In this document: one piece after another, positions 5,894 through 12,063 of the stretch
Layout of the letters: every line of letters starts with the position of its first letter
How positions within the stretch are numbered: the stretch's first letter is position 1
NCBI GenBank assembly: GCA_025351035.1
Contig: JANXWT010000207.1
Location: 1 to 12,063, forward strand
Direction of reading: 5' to 3'
DNA length: 12,063 nt
Origin: Opitutia bacterium
GTDB taxonomy: Bacteria > Verrucomicrobiota > Verrucomicrobiia > Opitutales > Opitutaceae
Translations under genes and position numbers: made by a program
Notes under the pieces: generated by a model
What the model was told of the DNA's origin: nothing
Databases searched by the model: none
Seen by the model: the letters and a program-made list of their open reading frames with translations, nothing else

Positions 5894-7037
5894 ATGATCG
5901 CTCCCGAAACCTTTTCCCACCTCGAGAACATCAAGAAGCGCGCCGGCTACTTGTGGAGGTTTCTTTGACGTCGACCAAAAGCAGCGGGAAATCGAGGCGC
6001 TGGAAGCCCAGATGGGCGCACCGGCTTTCTGGGATAACAACGAGCGCGCGCAGAAGCACATCGCCAAGCTCAACGGTCTGAAACGCGCCATTGGCGGGCT
6101 GCTCGCCTTCCACAAAAAAATCGACGACGCCGCGGTGATGGTCGAGTTGATCGAGTCAGCCGCCCCCGCCGAGCAGGAAGCCTACGCCCGGGAACTCGAT
6201 GCCGCGGTCACCGCACTGGTGGCGGAGCTGGACAAGCTCGAGATCGCCTCCTTCCTCACCGGCCAGTTCGACCGCAACAACGCGATTTTCTCCATCCAGG
6301 CCGGGGCGGGCGGCACCGAGTCGAACGACTGGGCCGACATCCTTTTCCGCATGTATTCGCGCTGGGCGGAGCGGCGCGGGTTTACGACCGAGCTGATGGA
6401 TGTGCAGCCCGGCGACACGGCGGGCATTTCCAAGGCCACGATTCTCATCAAGGGCGAAAACGCCTACGGCTACGTGAAGGCTGAGCGCGGCGTGCACCGG
6501 CTCGTGCGCATCTCGCCGTTCGATTCGAACAAACGCCGCCACACGTCGTTCTGCGCGGTCGACGTCGTCGCGGAAATCACGGAGGAGATCGAAATCAACA
6601 TCCCCGAGGACGAGATCCGCACCGACGTCTACCGCTCGTCGGGCAAGGGCGGGCAGGGCGTCAACACCACCGACTCCGCCGTGCGCCTCACGCACATTCC
6701 CTCCGGCATCGTGGTCGTCTGCCAAAACGAGCGTTCGCAGATCAAGAACCGCGCGGCCGCGCTGCTCGTGCTCAAAGCGCGCCTCTATGAGAAACGGCTC
6801 GACGACAAACGCAGCGAAATGGAGAAATTCTACGGCGAGAAGGGCGAGATTGGCTGGGGCAGCCAGATTCGCAGCTACGTTTTGCAACCCTACCAGATGG
6901 TGAAAGACCTGCGCACCGGCGTGAGCACGAGCGACACCCAAGGCGTGCTCGACGGCGATCTCGACCGCTTCATTTACGGCTGGCTGCGCGCCGGCTGCCC
7001 GCGGCACCGCAACAAGGACATCCAGATGGAGGACTGA
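5894..7037 (+). CDS. prfB: Peptide chain release factor 2, made by programmed +1 frameshift
   Basis: RF2 terminates translation at UGA and UAA. The gene is read as 5894-5965 joined to 5967-7037, giving 380 aa. The first frame encodes 24 residues ending RFL and stops at TGA (5966-5968). A +1 slip on CTT continues as DVDQKQREIEALE. The codon-recognition tripeptide SPF is at 207-209 (RISPFDSNKRRHTSF) and the hydrolytic GGQ at 252-254, each two residues from the E. coli numbering. GWGSQIRSYVLQPYQMVKDLRTG is the conserved C-terminal segment. Two oddities: GGQ is embedded in GKGGQGVN where GAGGQHVN is common, and the protein ends with an extra tail (CPRHRNKDIQMED) beyond the E. coli end. The start ATG 5894 has only a weak SD sequence. 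The gene is intact, not a pseudogene. Confidence 0.96.
5954..5969 (+). promoter_or_regulatory. prfB programmed frameshift signal
   Basis: The order is an internal SD-like TGGAGG, three bases (TTT), the slippery CTT, the in-frame stop TGA, then C. This matches the E. coli arrangement (AGGGGG, TAT, CTT, TGA, C) in spacing and in the poor-context stop. In the known mechanism, low RF2 slows termination at TGA and favours the +1 slip, so RF2 autoregulates its own synthesis. Confidence 0.95.
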
Positions 7038-7046
7038 TTGGCAGAA

Positions 7047-7127
7047 TTACGAATTCCGAATGACGAACTGGGCGGGATTTCCGTTTGCACCTTTCGACAT
7101 TTGACATTCGTCAGTCTTCATCCCGCC
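7047..7127. repeat. Inverted 7-bp-period repeat element between prfB and the next gene
   Basis: The left arm has TTACGAA, TTCCGAA and TGACGAA back to back (7047-7067). The right arm has TTCGACA, TTTGACA, TTCGTCA and a decayed GTCTTCA (7093-7120). The left units are the reverse complement of the right consensus, TTCGNCA. In addition GGCGGGAT (7071-7078) pairs with ATCCCGCC (7120-7127). The element fills almost the whole intergenic gap and contains no ORF. Confidence 0.6.
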
Positions 7128-7130
7128 ACC

Positions 7131-8546
7131 ATGCCCGACCTCTCTTACGAAGCCATCCGCTCCGCGCTCGCCGCGCAGGAATTGTTTGAGGCGAAATCGT
7201 GGCAGCTTTCCCCGCAGGCTTGGCCGCTCACCCCCGAGCAGGTTGGGCAGCTCGAGCAGATCGGCGCAGCCTGCCTCGAGTTTCATCAGGCGCTGGAGAC
7301 GCTTTATCTACGCTCGGTCGCCGGGAAAAATCTCCTGCGCAACAAGCCGCTGCTCGCGCCGTGGGTCGCCGACTACCTCGACCGCGGCAAGCCCGCCGCG
7401 CTCGTGCAGCACGCGCGCGACCCGCAGAACCGCGGCCAGTTTCCCACCGTCCTGCGGCCCGATCTGCTGCTGACCGACGACGGCTTCGCGCTGACGGAGC
7501 TCGACTCCGTGCCCGGCGGCATCGGCCTGACGGCTTTTCTCAACCGGCTCTACGGCGGCGGGTCCGACCCGGCCATCCTCGGCCACGGTGACGCGATGAT
7601 CGAGAATTTCCACGCCGCGCTCGCGGCTTTGCGGCCCGGCGTGCGCAATCCCCTGATCGCGCTCGTGGTGAGCGACGAGGCCGGCACCTACCGTCCCGAG
7701 ATGAAATGGCTCGCCGAGCAGCAGCAGCAGCGCGGCCGGCGGGTCTTCTGCCTGCGGCCGGAGGAGATTTTCCCGCTCGGCGGCGAACTCTTTTTCGACG
7801 TCGAGGGCACGCCCGAGAAGATCGACGTCATCTACCGGTTCTTCGAGCTCTTCGACTGGGCCAATGTGAAGATCGCCGCCGACATCATGGAAGCATGGCA
7901 GAGCGGGGCGGTCGCGATCGCGCCGCCCATGCGGCATTTTCAGGAGGAGAAACTGGCGCTCGCGCTCTTTCACCACCACTTGCTGCCGGATTTTTGGGCC
8001 GAGGCGCTCAGCAGCCGCAGCCTGAAGATCCTCCGGCAAATCATCCCCGCGTCGTGGGTGATCGATCCGGCACCGCTGCCGCCGGGCGCGGTGCTCGACG
8101 GTCCCCGCCTCGGCGGGCGCGCGCTCAACGACTGGCGCGACCTGGCGGGCGCATCGCAGAAGGAGCGCGATCTCATCATCAAGATCAGCGGGTTTCACGA
8201 GACGGCGTGGGGCGCGCGCAGCGTCGTGCTCGGCAGCGATTGTTCGCGCGAGGAGTGGCAGGCGGGTCTCGATCAGGCGCTGCGGCTCACGCCGGTCAAT
8301 TTCCACGTGCTGCAGGAATACAGGAAGCCGAAGCGCGTCTCGCATCAGCTCTACCAGGCGTCCGCAGGCCTGCCCGCCGCCTTGGCGAAGGATGGGCGAT
8401 TGCGGCTATGTCCCTATTATTTCGTTGTGGGCGGTCAGTCGCGCCTCTCCGGTGTGCTGGCCACTTTTTGTCCGCCCGACAAAAAAATCATCCACGGGAT
8501 GCAAGATGCGGCCTTGCTCCCTTGTAGGGCTTTATCCTTAGTCTAA
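7131..8546 (+). CDS. Conserved hypothetical protein, ATP-grasp-like (possibly circularly permuted)
   Basis: The function of this 471-aa protein is not known. Its motif pattern suggests an ATP-grasp ligase fold: TVLRPDLLLTDDGFALTELD (106-125) with VPGGIG after it, IDVIYRFFELFDW (231-243), an ATP-binding-like Lys in LIIKISGFHETAWGARSVVLG (348-368), SREEWQAGLDQAL (372-384), VLQEYRKP (393-400), and a C-terminal PYYFVVGG...SGVLATF...KKIIHG stretch. The order of elements resembles circularly permuted ATP-grasp proteins, many of which form amide bonds. No signal peptide is seen, so it is probably cytosolic. ATG 7131 was chosen because the in-frame TTG at 7038 would translate the repeat element. No SD sequence is evident. 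It is followed after 3 bp by the coiled-coil gene, probably in the same transcript. The fold assignment is moderate and the substrate unknown. Confidence 0.7.
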   Translation: MPDLSYEAIRSALAAQELFEAKSWQLSPQAWPLTPEQVGQLEQIGAACLEFHQALETLYLRSVAGKNLLRNKPLLAPWVADYLDRGKPAALVQHARDPQNRGQFPTVLRPDLLLTDDGFALTELDSVPGGIGLTAFLNRLYGGGSDPAILGHGDAMIENFHAALAALRPGVRNPLIALVVSDEAGTYRPEMKWLAEQQQQRGRRVFCLRPEEIFPLGGELFFDVEGTPEKIDVIYRFFELFDWANVKIAADIMEAWQSGAVAIAPPMRHFQEEKLALALFHHHLLPDFWAEALSSRSLKILRQIIPASWVIDPAPLPPGAVLDGPRLGGRALNDWRDLAGASQKERDLIIKISGFHETAWGARSVVLGSDCSREEWQAGLDQALRLTPVNFHVLQEYRKPKRVSHQLYQASAGLPAALAKDGRLRLCPYYFVVGGQSRLSGVLATFCPPDKKIIHGMQDAALLPCRALSLV

Positions 8547-8549
8547 GGC

Positions 8550-9419
8550 GTGCTCAATTCAGCCGGTCCAATCTTCGGTTTCAGCCTTTCCGGCTCCTGG
8601 TGCTGGGTGCGGCTGGTCGTTTTGACCGGCGTGGTCTGGATGGGCGGGGTGCTTGCGGGGCAGACCCCTGACGCGACGGTCAGCGCACCTGCGACCGGCG
8701 ATCCCGGGGCGTTGAACCGGCCGACCGAGAATCAGGAAAACATCATCCGCTCGCTGCGCGCCGACAACCGGCGGCTGAACGAAGAAGTCAAGAACGCCAC
8801 CCGCGAGCTGCTTTCGCTGAACCAGCAACTGCGCACGCAGCGCGATCAATCCGGTCGCCCCGCCGGTAGCGCCACTCGCCAGATGGGTGAATTGCGCACC
8901 GACAATCAGCGGGTCAGCAGCAACAACACCCGGCTGACAGACGAGCGCGAGGCGGCCGTGAAGGATGCCGAGAACTACGCGGCGCAGTTGCGCGATGCGC
9001 GCAGCGAGGTCACCCGCCTGACCATCGAGGTGCAGCAGCTCCGGTCCGGCCGACCGACCGGCGACGCTCAGGGCAAGCAGGCCGACCAGTCGGCGGTGCA
9101 GGCCGAGAACTTCCGCGCGGAGAACGCCGCGTTGACCGCCCGCATTGCCGACTTGTCCACCCAACTTTCCATCGCCCGCGCGCGGCCCGGCAACGACGAC
9201 TCCGACCGCGGGTTGGCGCAACTCGCCGCTTTGCGGGAGGAAAATTCCCGTCTCAGGCAGACGGCTGAGACCGCGCAATCGCAGATCGATCAACTGACGG
9301 CGCAACTCGCCGCCGCGCAGCAGGCGTTGGACACGGCCAAGAAGAACCTCGCCGACCTCCTCGCCGGGCGCGACCATCCCGTGAAGGGTTCCGACGCCAC
9401 CGAAGCGCCGCGTCGGTAA
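8550..9419 (+). CDS. Exported or membrane-anchored coiled-coil protein, function unknown
   Basis: The protein of up to 289 aa has a hydrophobic N-terminal segment (about residues 18-36, VRLVVLTGVVWMGGVLAG) that is either a signal peptide cut near GQTP or a membrane anchor. It is followed by a long Glu/Arg/Gln/Ala-rich region (about 62-275) with heptad character, such as ENIIRSLRADNRRLNEEVKN, AENYAAQLRDARSEVTRLT and QSQIDQLTAQLAAAQQALD. Breaks rich in Gly/Pro near 100-108 and 166-176 divide the coiled coil. It ends in a short charged tail. The start is uncertain: GTG 8550 has no good SD sequence and GTG 8607 is an alternative that keeps the hydrophobic segment. Similar proteins are structural or envelope factors, but none is recognised here. 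The stop of the ATP-grasp-like gene is 3 bp upstream. Confidence 0.75.
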   Translation: MLNSAGPIFGFSLSGSWCWVRLVVLTGVVWMGGVLAGQTPDATVSAPATGDPGALNRPTENQENIIRSLRADNRRLNEEVKNATRELLSLNQQLRTQRDQSGRPAGSATRQMGELRTDNQRVSSNNTRLTDEREAAVKDAENYAAQLRDARSEVTRLTIEVQQLRSGRPTGDAQGKQADQSAVQAENFRAENAALTARIADLSTQLSIARARPGNDDSDRGLAQLAALREENSRLRQTAETAQSQIDQLTAQLAAAQQALDTAKKNLADLLAGRDHPVKGSDATEAPRR

Positions 9420-9420
9420 G

Positions 9421-9446
9421 GCGCGGAGCTCGCGCGCTCACGCGCG
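9421..9446. terminator. GC-rich palindromes between convergent genes
   Basis: CGCGCG (9431-9436) and CGCGCG (9441-9446) can pair around CTCA, and a GAGCTC-centred palindrome precedes them. They lie between the plus-strand coiled-coil gene and the minus-strand aldolase, whose stop codon is in the loop. A shared terminator is plausible by position, but no T-run exists on either side. Confidence 0.25.
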
Positions 9447-10094
9447 CGTAGTGCCGTAGCTTCCGTAGGTGGCGATTTTATCGCGGACGCGGGCGATCTC
9501 CTTGTCGGACAAAATCACCGGGTCGCCGACCTGAAGGGCGCGCCAATACATCGCGGCGAGCGTCTCGGCCTCGATGGTCAGGGCGAGCGCGCGCTCCAGC
9601 GTGGGACCGGTGACAATGAGGCCGTGGTTGCCGATGAGCGCGGCGTGCCGGCCCGCGAGGGCGCGGAGGATGTGACCGGACAATTCCTGTGTGCCGTAGG
9701 TGGCGTAGTCCGAACAGCGGAGGTTGTTCCCGCCGAATAGCGCCACGAGGTAGTGGAACGCCGGGATGTCGCGGCGCAGGCACGCGAGGGTCGTCGCGAA
9801 CATGCTGTGCGTATGCACAATCGCTCCGACCTCCGGGCGCGCCCGCATGATGTCGAGATGGAACCGCCATTCGCTGGAGGGCGGGCGGCGGCCGGAGGGC
9901 CGGCCCTCAAGGGTGAGATGGACGATGTCCGCCGGTTTCATCCGGTCGTAGGCCAGCGCGGTGGGGGTGAGCAGAAAACCGGTGGCGATGCGGGCGCTGA
10001 CGTTGCCGGACGTGCCTTGGTTGAGGCCGCGGCGGTCGAGTTCGAGACAAGTGGCGATGATCTGACGGCGGAGTTTCAGGTTGGTGGCTTTCAT
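9438..10094 (-). CDS. Class II aldolase (FucA-like; likely 5-deoxy/5-methylthio-ribulose-1-phosphate aldolase)
   Basis: The 218-aa protein is a zinc-dependent class II aldolase of the FucA/AraD family, which cleaves ketose-1-phosphates to dihydroxyacetone phosphate (DHAP) and an aldehyde. GLNQGTSGNVS (23-33) binds phosphate in relatives. PPSSEWRFH (71-79) holds catalytic Glu75. His94 and His96 in VHTHS and His157 in GNHGL are the zinc ligands. All are offset by two from the E. coli FucA residues (73, 92, 94, 155). The gene lies 26 bp downstream of mtnA on the same strand, so the likely substrate is the MtnA product rather than L-fuculose-1-phosphate. MtnB dehydratase is a family relative, but this sequence keeps the aldolase pattern and no mtnC/mtnD is nearby. 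A role in L-fucose breakdown remains possible. No strong SD sequence is seen. Confidence 0.9.
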   Translation of the reverse strand: MKATNLKLRRQIIATCLELDRRGLNQGTSGNVSARIATGFLLTPTALAYDRMKPADIVHLTLEGRPSGRRPPSSEWRFHLDIMRARPEVGAIVHTHSMFATTLACLRRDIPAFHYLVALFGGNNLRCSDYATYGTQELSGHILRALAGRHAALIGNHGLIVTGPTLERALALTIEAETLAAMYWRALQVGDPVILSDKEIARVRDKIATYGSYGTTRA

Positions 10095-10120
10095 GGCGGC
10101 TGGCTTTGCGCAAGGATTGC

Positions 10121-11215
10121 TCAGATTCGGTCGGGAAAAAGCTGGGCGAGTCCGGCGGCGGTGGCGGGACAGATGCCGCGCTCGGTGATGAGTCCGGTGA
10201 CGAGCCGCGCCGGAGTGACGTCGAAGCCGGGGTTGCGGGCCGGGCTGCCGTCCGGGGTGACCCGGATGGTGGCGAGGCCGCCGTTGTCGAGCCGGCCGGT
10301 GAGGTGCGTGACCTCGCGCGGGGAGCGCTCTTCGATCGGAATTTCACGCACGCCGTCGCGGATTGAAAAGTCGATGCTCGGAGACGGCGTCGCGACATAA
10401 AACGGGATGCCGTTGTCATGCGCGGCGAGCGCCTTCAGATAGGTGCCGATCTTGTTGCAGACATCGCCGTGCGCCGTGACGCGGTCGGTGCCGACGATGA
10501 CCACATCGACCTCGCCGCGTTGCAGGTAGTGGCCGCCGGCGTTGTCGACGATGACGGTGTGCGGCACTCCGTGGTTGAGCAGTTCCCAGGCGGTGAGACT
10601 GGCGCCTTGGTTGCGCGGGCGGGTCTCGTCCACCCAGACGTGGAGGGGCAGGCCGGCATCGTGGGCGAGGTAGAGGGGCGCGGTGGCGGTGCCCCAGTCG
10701 ACGGTGGCGAGCCAGCCGGCGTTGCAATGCGTGAGGATGTTCAGGCGCGTGCCGGGCGCTTTTTTTGCGGCGAGCGCCTGGAGGAGCGGCCGGCCCGCCT
10801 CACCGATGGCGCGGTTGATGGCCACATCCTCGTCGCAAATTTTCCCGGCGAGCGCGCGGGCCGCGGCGGCGCGTTGACTGGACGGGAGCGGTGCGAGGTG
10901 CGCATGGCAGCGTTCGAGCGCCCAACGGAGGTTGATGGCGGTGGGGCGCGTCTCCCGCAGTTCGGTGTGAGCGGCGGCGAGCGACACGTCGCTCGGGTCG
11001 GCGCGGAGGGCGAGCCAGAGGCCGTAGGCGGCGGTGGCGCCGATGAGCGGGGCTCCGCGCACCTGCATCGATTTGATGGCGTGCGCGGCGTCGGCGAGCG
11101 AGCGGAGGGTGAGCGTGGCCAGCTCGTGCGGCAGGCGCGTCTGGTCGATGATCCCGACGGACTCGCCGTCTGTTTCGGGCCAGATAGTGCGCCAAGGTTG
11201 GCCGTGAATGTTCAT
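10121..11215 (-). CDS. mtnA: S-methyl-5-thioribose-1-phosphate isomerase
   Basis: MtnA converts 5-methylthioribose-1-phosphate to 5-methylthioribulose-1-phosphate. Related enzymes also accept 5-deoxyribose-1-phosphate. The 364-aa protein belongs to the eIF2B-like fold. It shows QVRGAPLIGATAAYG (51-65), RPTAINLRWAL (90-100), the catalytic Cys164 in THCNAGWLAT (162-171), HVWVDETRPRNQGA (192-205), the catalytic Asp244 in VGTDRVTAHGDVCNKIGTY, and PFYVATPSPSID (271-282). The C-terminus is complete (NPGFDVTPARLVTGLITERG). It is the first gene of a minus-strand pair with the aldolase. No mtnK kinase or MTA phosphorylase is in the window, so the phosphorylated substrate must be supplied from elsewhere. 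The upstream region (from 11216) is shared with plus-strand TA genes. No clear SD sequence precedes the ATG. Confidence 0.96.
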   Translation of the reverse strand: MNIHGQPWRTIWPETDGESVGIIDQTRLPHELATLTLRSLADAAHAIKSMQVRGAPLIGATAAYGLWLALRADPSDVSLAAAHTELRETRPTAINLRWALERCHAHLAPLPSSQRAAAARALAGKICDEDVAINRAIGEAGRPLLQALAAKKAPGTRLNILTHCNAGWLATVDWGTATAPLYLAHDAGLPLHVWVDETRPRNQGASLTAWELLNHGVPHTVIVDNAGGHYLQRGEVDVVIVGTDRVTAHGDVCNKIGTYLKALAAHDNGIPFYVATPSPSIDFSIRDGVREIPIEERSPREVTHLTGRLDNGGLATIRVTPDGSPARNPGFDVTPARLVTGLITERGICPATAAGLAQLFPDRI

Positions 11216-11336
11216 GAAAAGTCTGGCTCATCTGAAACCCGGCCTTGCGAGGGGGCAAAGGATTTCGTTCAGACCGGCATCCCAAATCCGGTTTGCCAAA
11301 GAATGCAGGTGACGCATTATTCCAGCCAGGAGCACG

Positions 11337-11492
11337 GTGCAGGAAATCAAGGCGGCCATCACCCGGCTCCCGCTGGAAGAACAGGCGGCTTTGATCGCGG
11401 ATCTATGCGGCTGGACCGACGATGATTGGGACCGCCGGATGAAGGCCGACGCCAAGGCCGGCAAGTTTGTAGAGCTAAGTCGTCAGGCTTGA
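11337..11492 (+). CDS. Small antitoxin-like protein upstream of the gp49-type toxin
   Basis: A 51-aa protein is encoded from GTG 11337 to TGA 11490-11492. A good SD sequence (AGGAG, 11328-11332) lies 4 nt before the GTG, which is better than for most genes here. The sequence QEIKAAITRLPLEEQAALIADL is followed by WTDDDWDRRMKADAKAGKF and VELSRQA. The LP-EE motif, the WD-(R/K)-(R/Q)-(M/I)-x-AD pattern and the K/R-rich end resemble small antitoxin-like proteins often found beside RelE/ParE toxins. The toxin gene starts 25 bp later. Relatives usually extend somewhat further, so this copy may be truncated. A weak promoter (TTGCCA 11293-11298, CATTAT 11315-11320, spacer 16) is possible. The function is not established. 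Confidence 0.6.
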   Translation: MQEIKAAITRLPLEEQAALIADLCGWTDDDWDRRMKADAKAGKFVELSRQA

Positions 11493-11510
11493 CACTGTAT
11501 CATTATAGAT
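11489..11510 (+). promoter_or_regulatory. AT-rich promoter/operator-like patch before the toxin gene
   Basis: TTGACA (11489-11494) overlaps the stop of the preceding small gene, and TATCAT (11498-11503) and TATAGAT (11504-11510) follow. The -35-like and -10-like boxes are only 9 bp apart, too close for a standard sigma-70 promoter. The AT-rich patch contrasts with the GC-rich surroundings and lies directly upstream of the TA pair. It may be a repressor-binding site or a promoter with an unrecognised -35. Confidence 0.35.
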
Positions 11511-11517
11511 TCACCCA

Positions 11518-11892
11518 TTGGTGGTGTCGAAACCGCGTCCGCTTCCGTGCGTGTTCTTTCGCACGGCCGCCGGCAACGAACCGGTCCGTGAATGGCTGAA
11601 AGGCCTGCCGGAAAACGAACGGAAGCAGATCGGGGCCGACATTCTGGCGGTGCAGTTTGGCTGGCCGCTTGGGTTGCCGTTGGTGGATTCCTTGGGCGAG
11701 GGCCTGTGGGAAGTCCGCACGCGGCTCCCCAGCCGGATTGCTCGCACCCTCTTCTTCACCCACGACGAAACCATCATCCTGTTGCACGGGTTCATCAAAA
11801 AGACCCGGGCGACACCCGAACACGAACTCAACCTGGCCCACAAAAGGAAACGCGATTATGAGCATCAACAAAAACATCCACCGCGGAAGTAA
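11518..11892 (+). CDS. RelE/ParE-superfamily toxin, phage-derived gp49-like (HigB-2 type)
   Basis: The protein of up to 124 aa belongs to the gp49-like branch of RelE toxins, likely a ribosome-dependent mRNA interferase. Family marks are VREWLKGLPENERKQIGADI (23-42), GLWEVRTRLPSRIARTLFF (62-80), IILLHGFIKKT (86-96), then TPEHELNLAHKRKRDYEH. The last part is the typical helix and Lys/Arg-rich end. The start is ambiguous: TTG 11518, GTG 11521 and GTG 11524 are adjacent and in frame, with no clear SD sequence. The downstream Xre-type gene overlaps its last 35 bp, so toxin and antitoxin are co-translated in toxin-first order. The gene is complete and appears intact. Confidence 0.88.
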   Translation: MVVSKPRPLPCVFFRTAAGNEPVREWLKGLPENERKQIGADILAVQFGWPLGLPLVDSLGEGLWEVRTRLPSRIARTLFFTHDETIILLHGFIKKTRATPEHELNLAHKRKRDYEHQQKHPPRK

Positions 11893-12063
11893 CTTCACGG
11901 ATTTTCTCCGCGCGGAGGGTATCTACGAGGAGGTCGAGGCCGCCGCGATCAAGAAGGTCATCGCCGCCGCGCTGGCGAAGCAGATGGAGCGCAAGGGCGT
12001 GTCCGTCTCGGCGCTGGCCGAGAAGCTCGGCACCAGCCGGGCGGCGCTCAACCGCGTGCTCGA
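11858..12063 (+). CDS. Xre-family antitoxin, 3' end beyond the window
   Basis: The first 68 residues are visible before the window ends. MSINKNIHRGSNFTDFLRAE leads into EVEAAAIKKVIAAALAKQM, then a helix-turn-helix, VSVSALAEKLGTSRAALNRVL (48-68). The pattern is that of HTH_XRE antitoxins paired with gp49-like toxins. AGGA at 11845-11848 lies 9 nt before the ATG and the gene overlaps the toxin's 3' end by 35 bp. It likely neutralises the toxin and represses the operon. The frame is open to the window edge. Confidence 0.88.
   Translation, partial: MSINKNIHRGSNFTDFLRAEGIYEEVEAAAIKKVIAAALAKQMERKGVSVSALAEKLGTSRAALNRVL

Noticed and set aside
5966..5968. In-frame TGA near the start of prfB as evidence of a pseudogene
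   Set aside because: The surrounding bases form the known programmed +1 frameshift site, and the downstream RF2 domains are intact.
6156..7007. Minus-strand frame of about 280 codons
   Set aside because: It is antisense to prfB with no recognisable motifs.
7038..7130. Start at 7038 for the ATP-grasp-like protein
   Set aside because: The added residues would translate the 7-bp-period repeat element, and a good ATG exists at 7131.
9438..10094. MtnB (methylthioribulose-1-phosphate dehydratase) as the identity of the aldolase-family protein
   Set aside because: The NQGTSGNVS, PSSEWRFH and YATYGT patterns and catalytic Glu75 follow FucA-type aldolases much more closely, and no partner dehydratase-route genes are nearby.
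10418..11425. Plus-strand open frame of about 335 codons
   Set aside because: It is antisense to mtnA, which has full catalytic motifs. Its Gly/Val/Arg-rich translation has no family features.

Overview
The window is a high-GC bacterial chromosomal segment, probably from Verrucomicrobiota and perhaps near Opitutaceae. That placement is an inference from the general character of the genes; no rRNA or other firm taxonomic marker is present. It holds a mostly co-oriented (+) block of housekeeping and envelope genes. Toxin-antitoxin (TA) genes lie at both ends, and several short-period repeat elements sit between the genes.

Layout, left to right. Positions 1-79 look like the terminus of an insertion sequence lying off the left edge (two 15-bp direct repeats and a TGT...ACA-type tip). 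On the minus strand, 240-822 is a complete higBA TA operon with its own promoter. On the plus strand, 1061-2619 carries a secreted RidA-family lipoprotein gene overlapping by 4 bp a periplasmic MetX-like alpha/beta-hydrolase gene. Then 2869-5291 is a GDP-L-fucose module, gmd and fcl, with a four-helix-bundle (S23/IVP-type) gene lodged between them. That middle gene is flanked by inverted arms of 8-bp-period purine/pyrimidine repeats, and the TTG start of fcl lies inside the right arm. Next come a small membrane protein (5391-5762), prfB (release factor 2) with an intact programmed +1 frameshift site (5894-7037), an empty 7-bp-period inverted repeat element (7047-7120), an uncharacterised ATP-grasp-like protein (7131-8546) and a secreted coiled-coil protein (8550-9419).

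Convergent to this block, mtnA (10121-11215) and a FucA-like class II aldolase (9438-10094) form a minus-strand pair. Together they suggest salvage of 5'-methylthioadenosine and/or 5'-deoxyadenosine through cleavage of a ribulose-1-phosphate intermediate to DHAP and an aldehyde (the DHAP shunt). The right end has a small antitoxin-like gene (11337-11492), a RelE/gp49-type toxin gene (11518-11892) and an overlapping Xre-type antitoxin gene that runs off the window.

The most unusual structure is the set of short-period repeat elements between genes. Two of them have inverted arms of 7- or 8-bp units, one enclosing the four-helix-bundle gene and one without an ORF. They look like insertable cassettes, and one appears to have supplied the start codon of an essential pathway gene.
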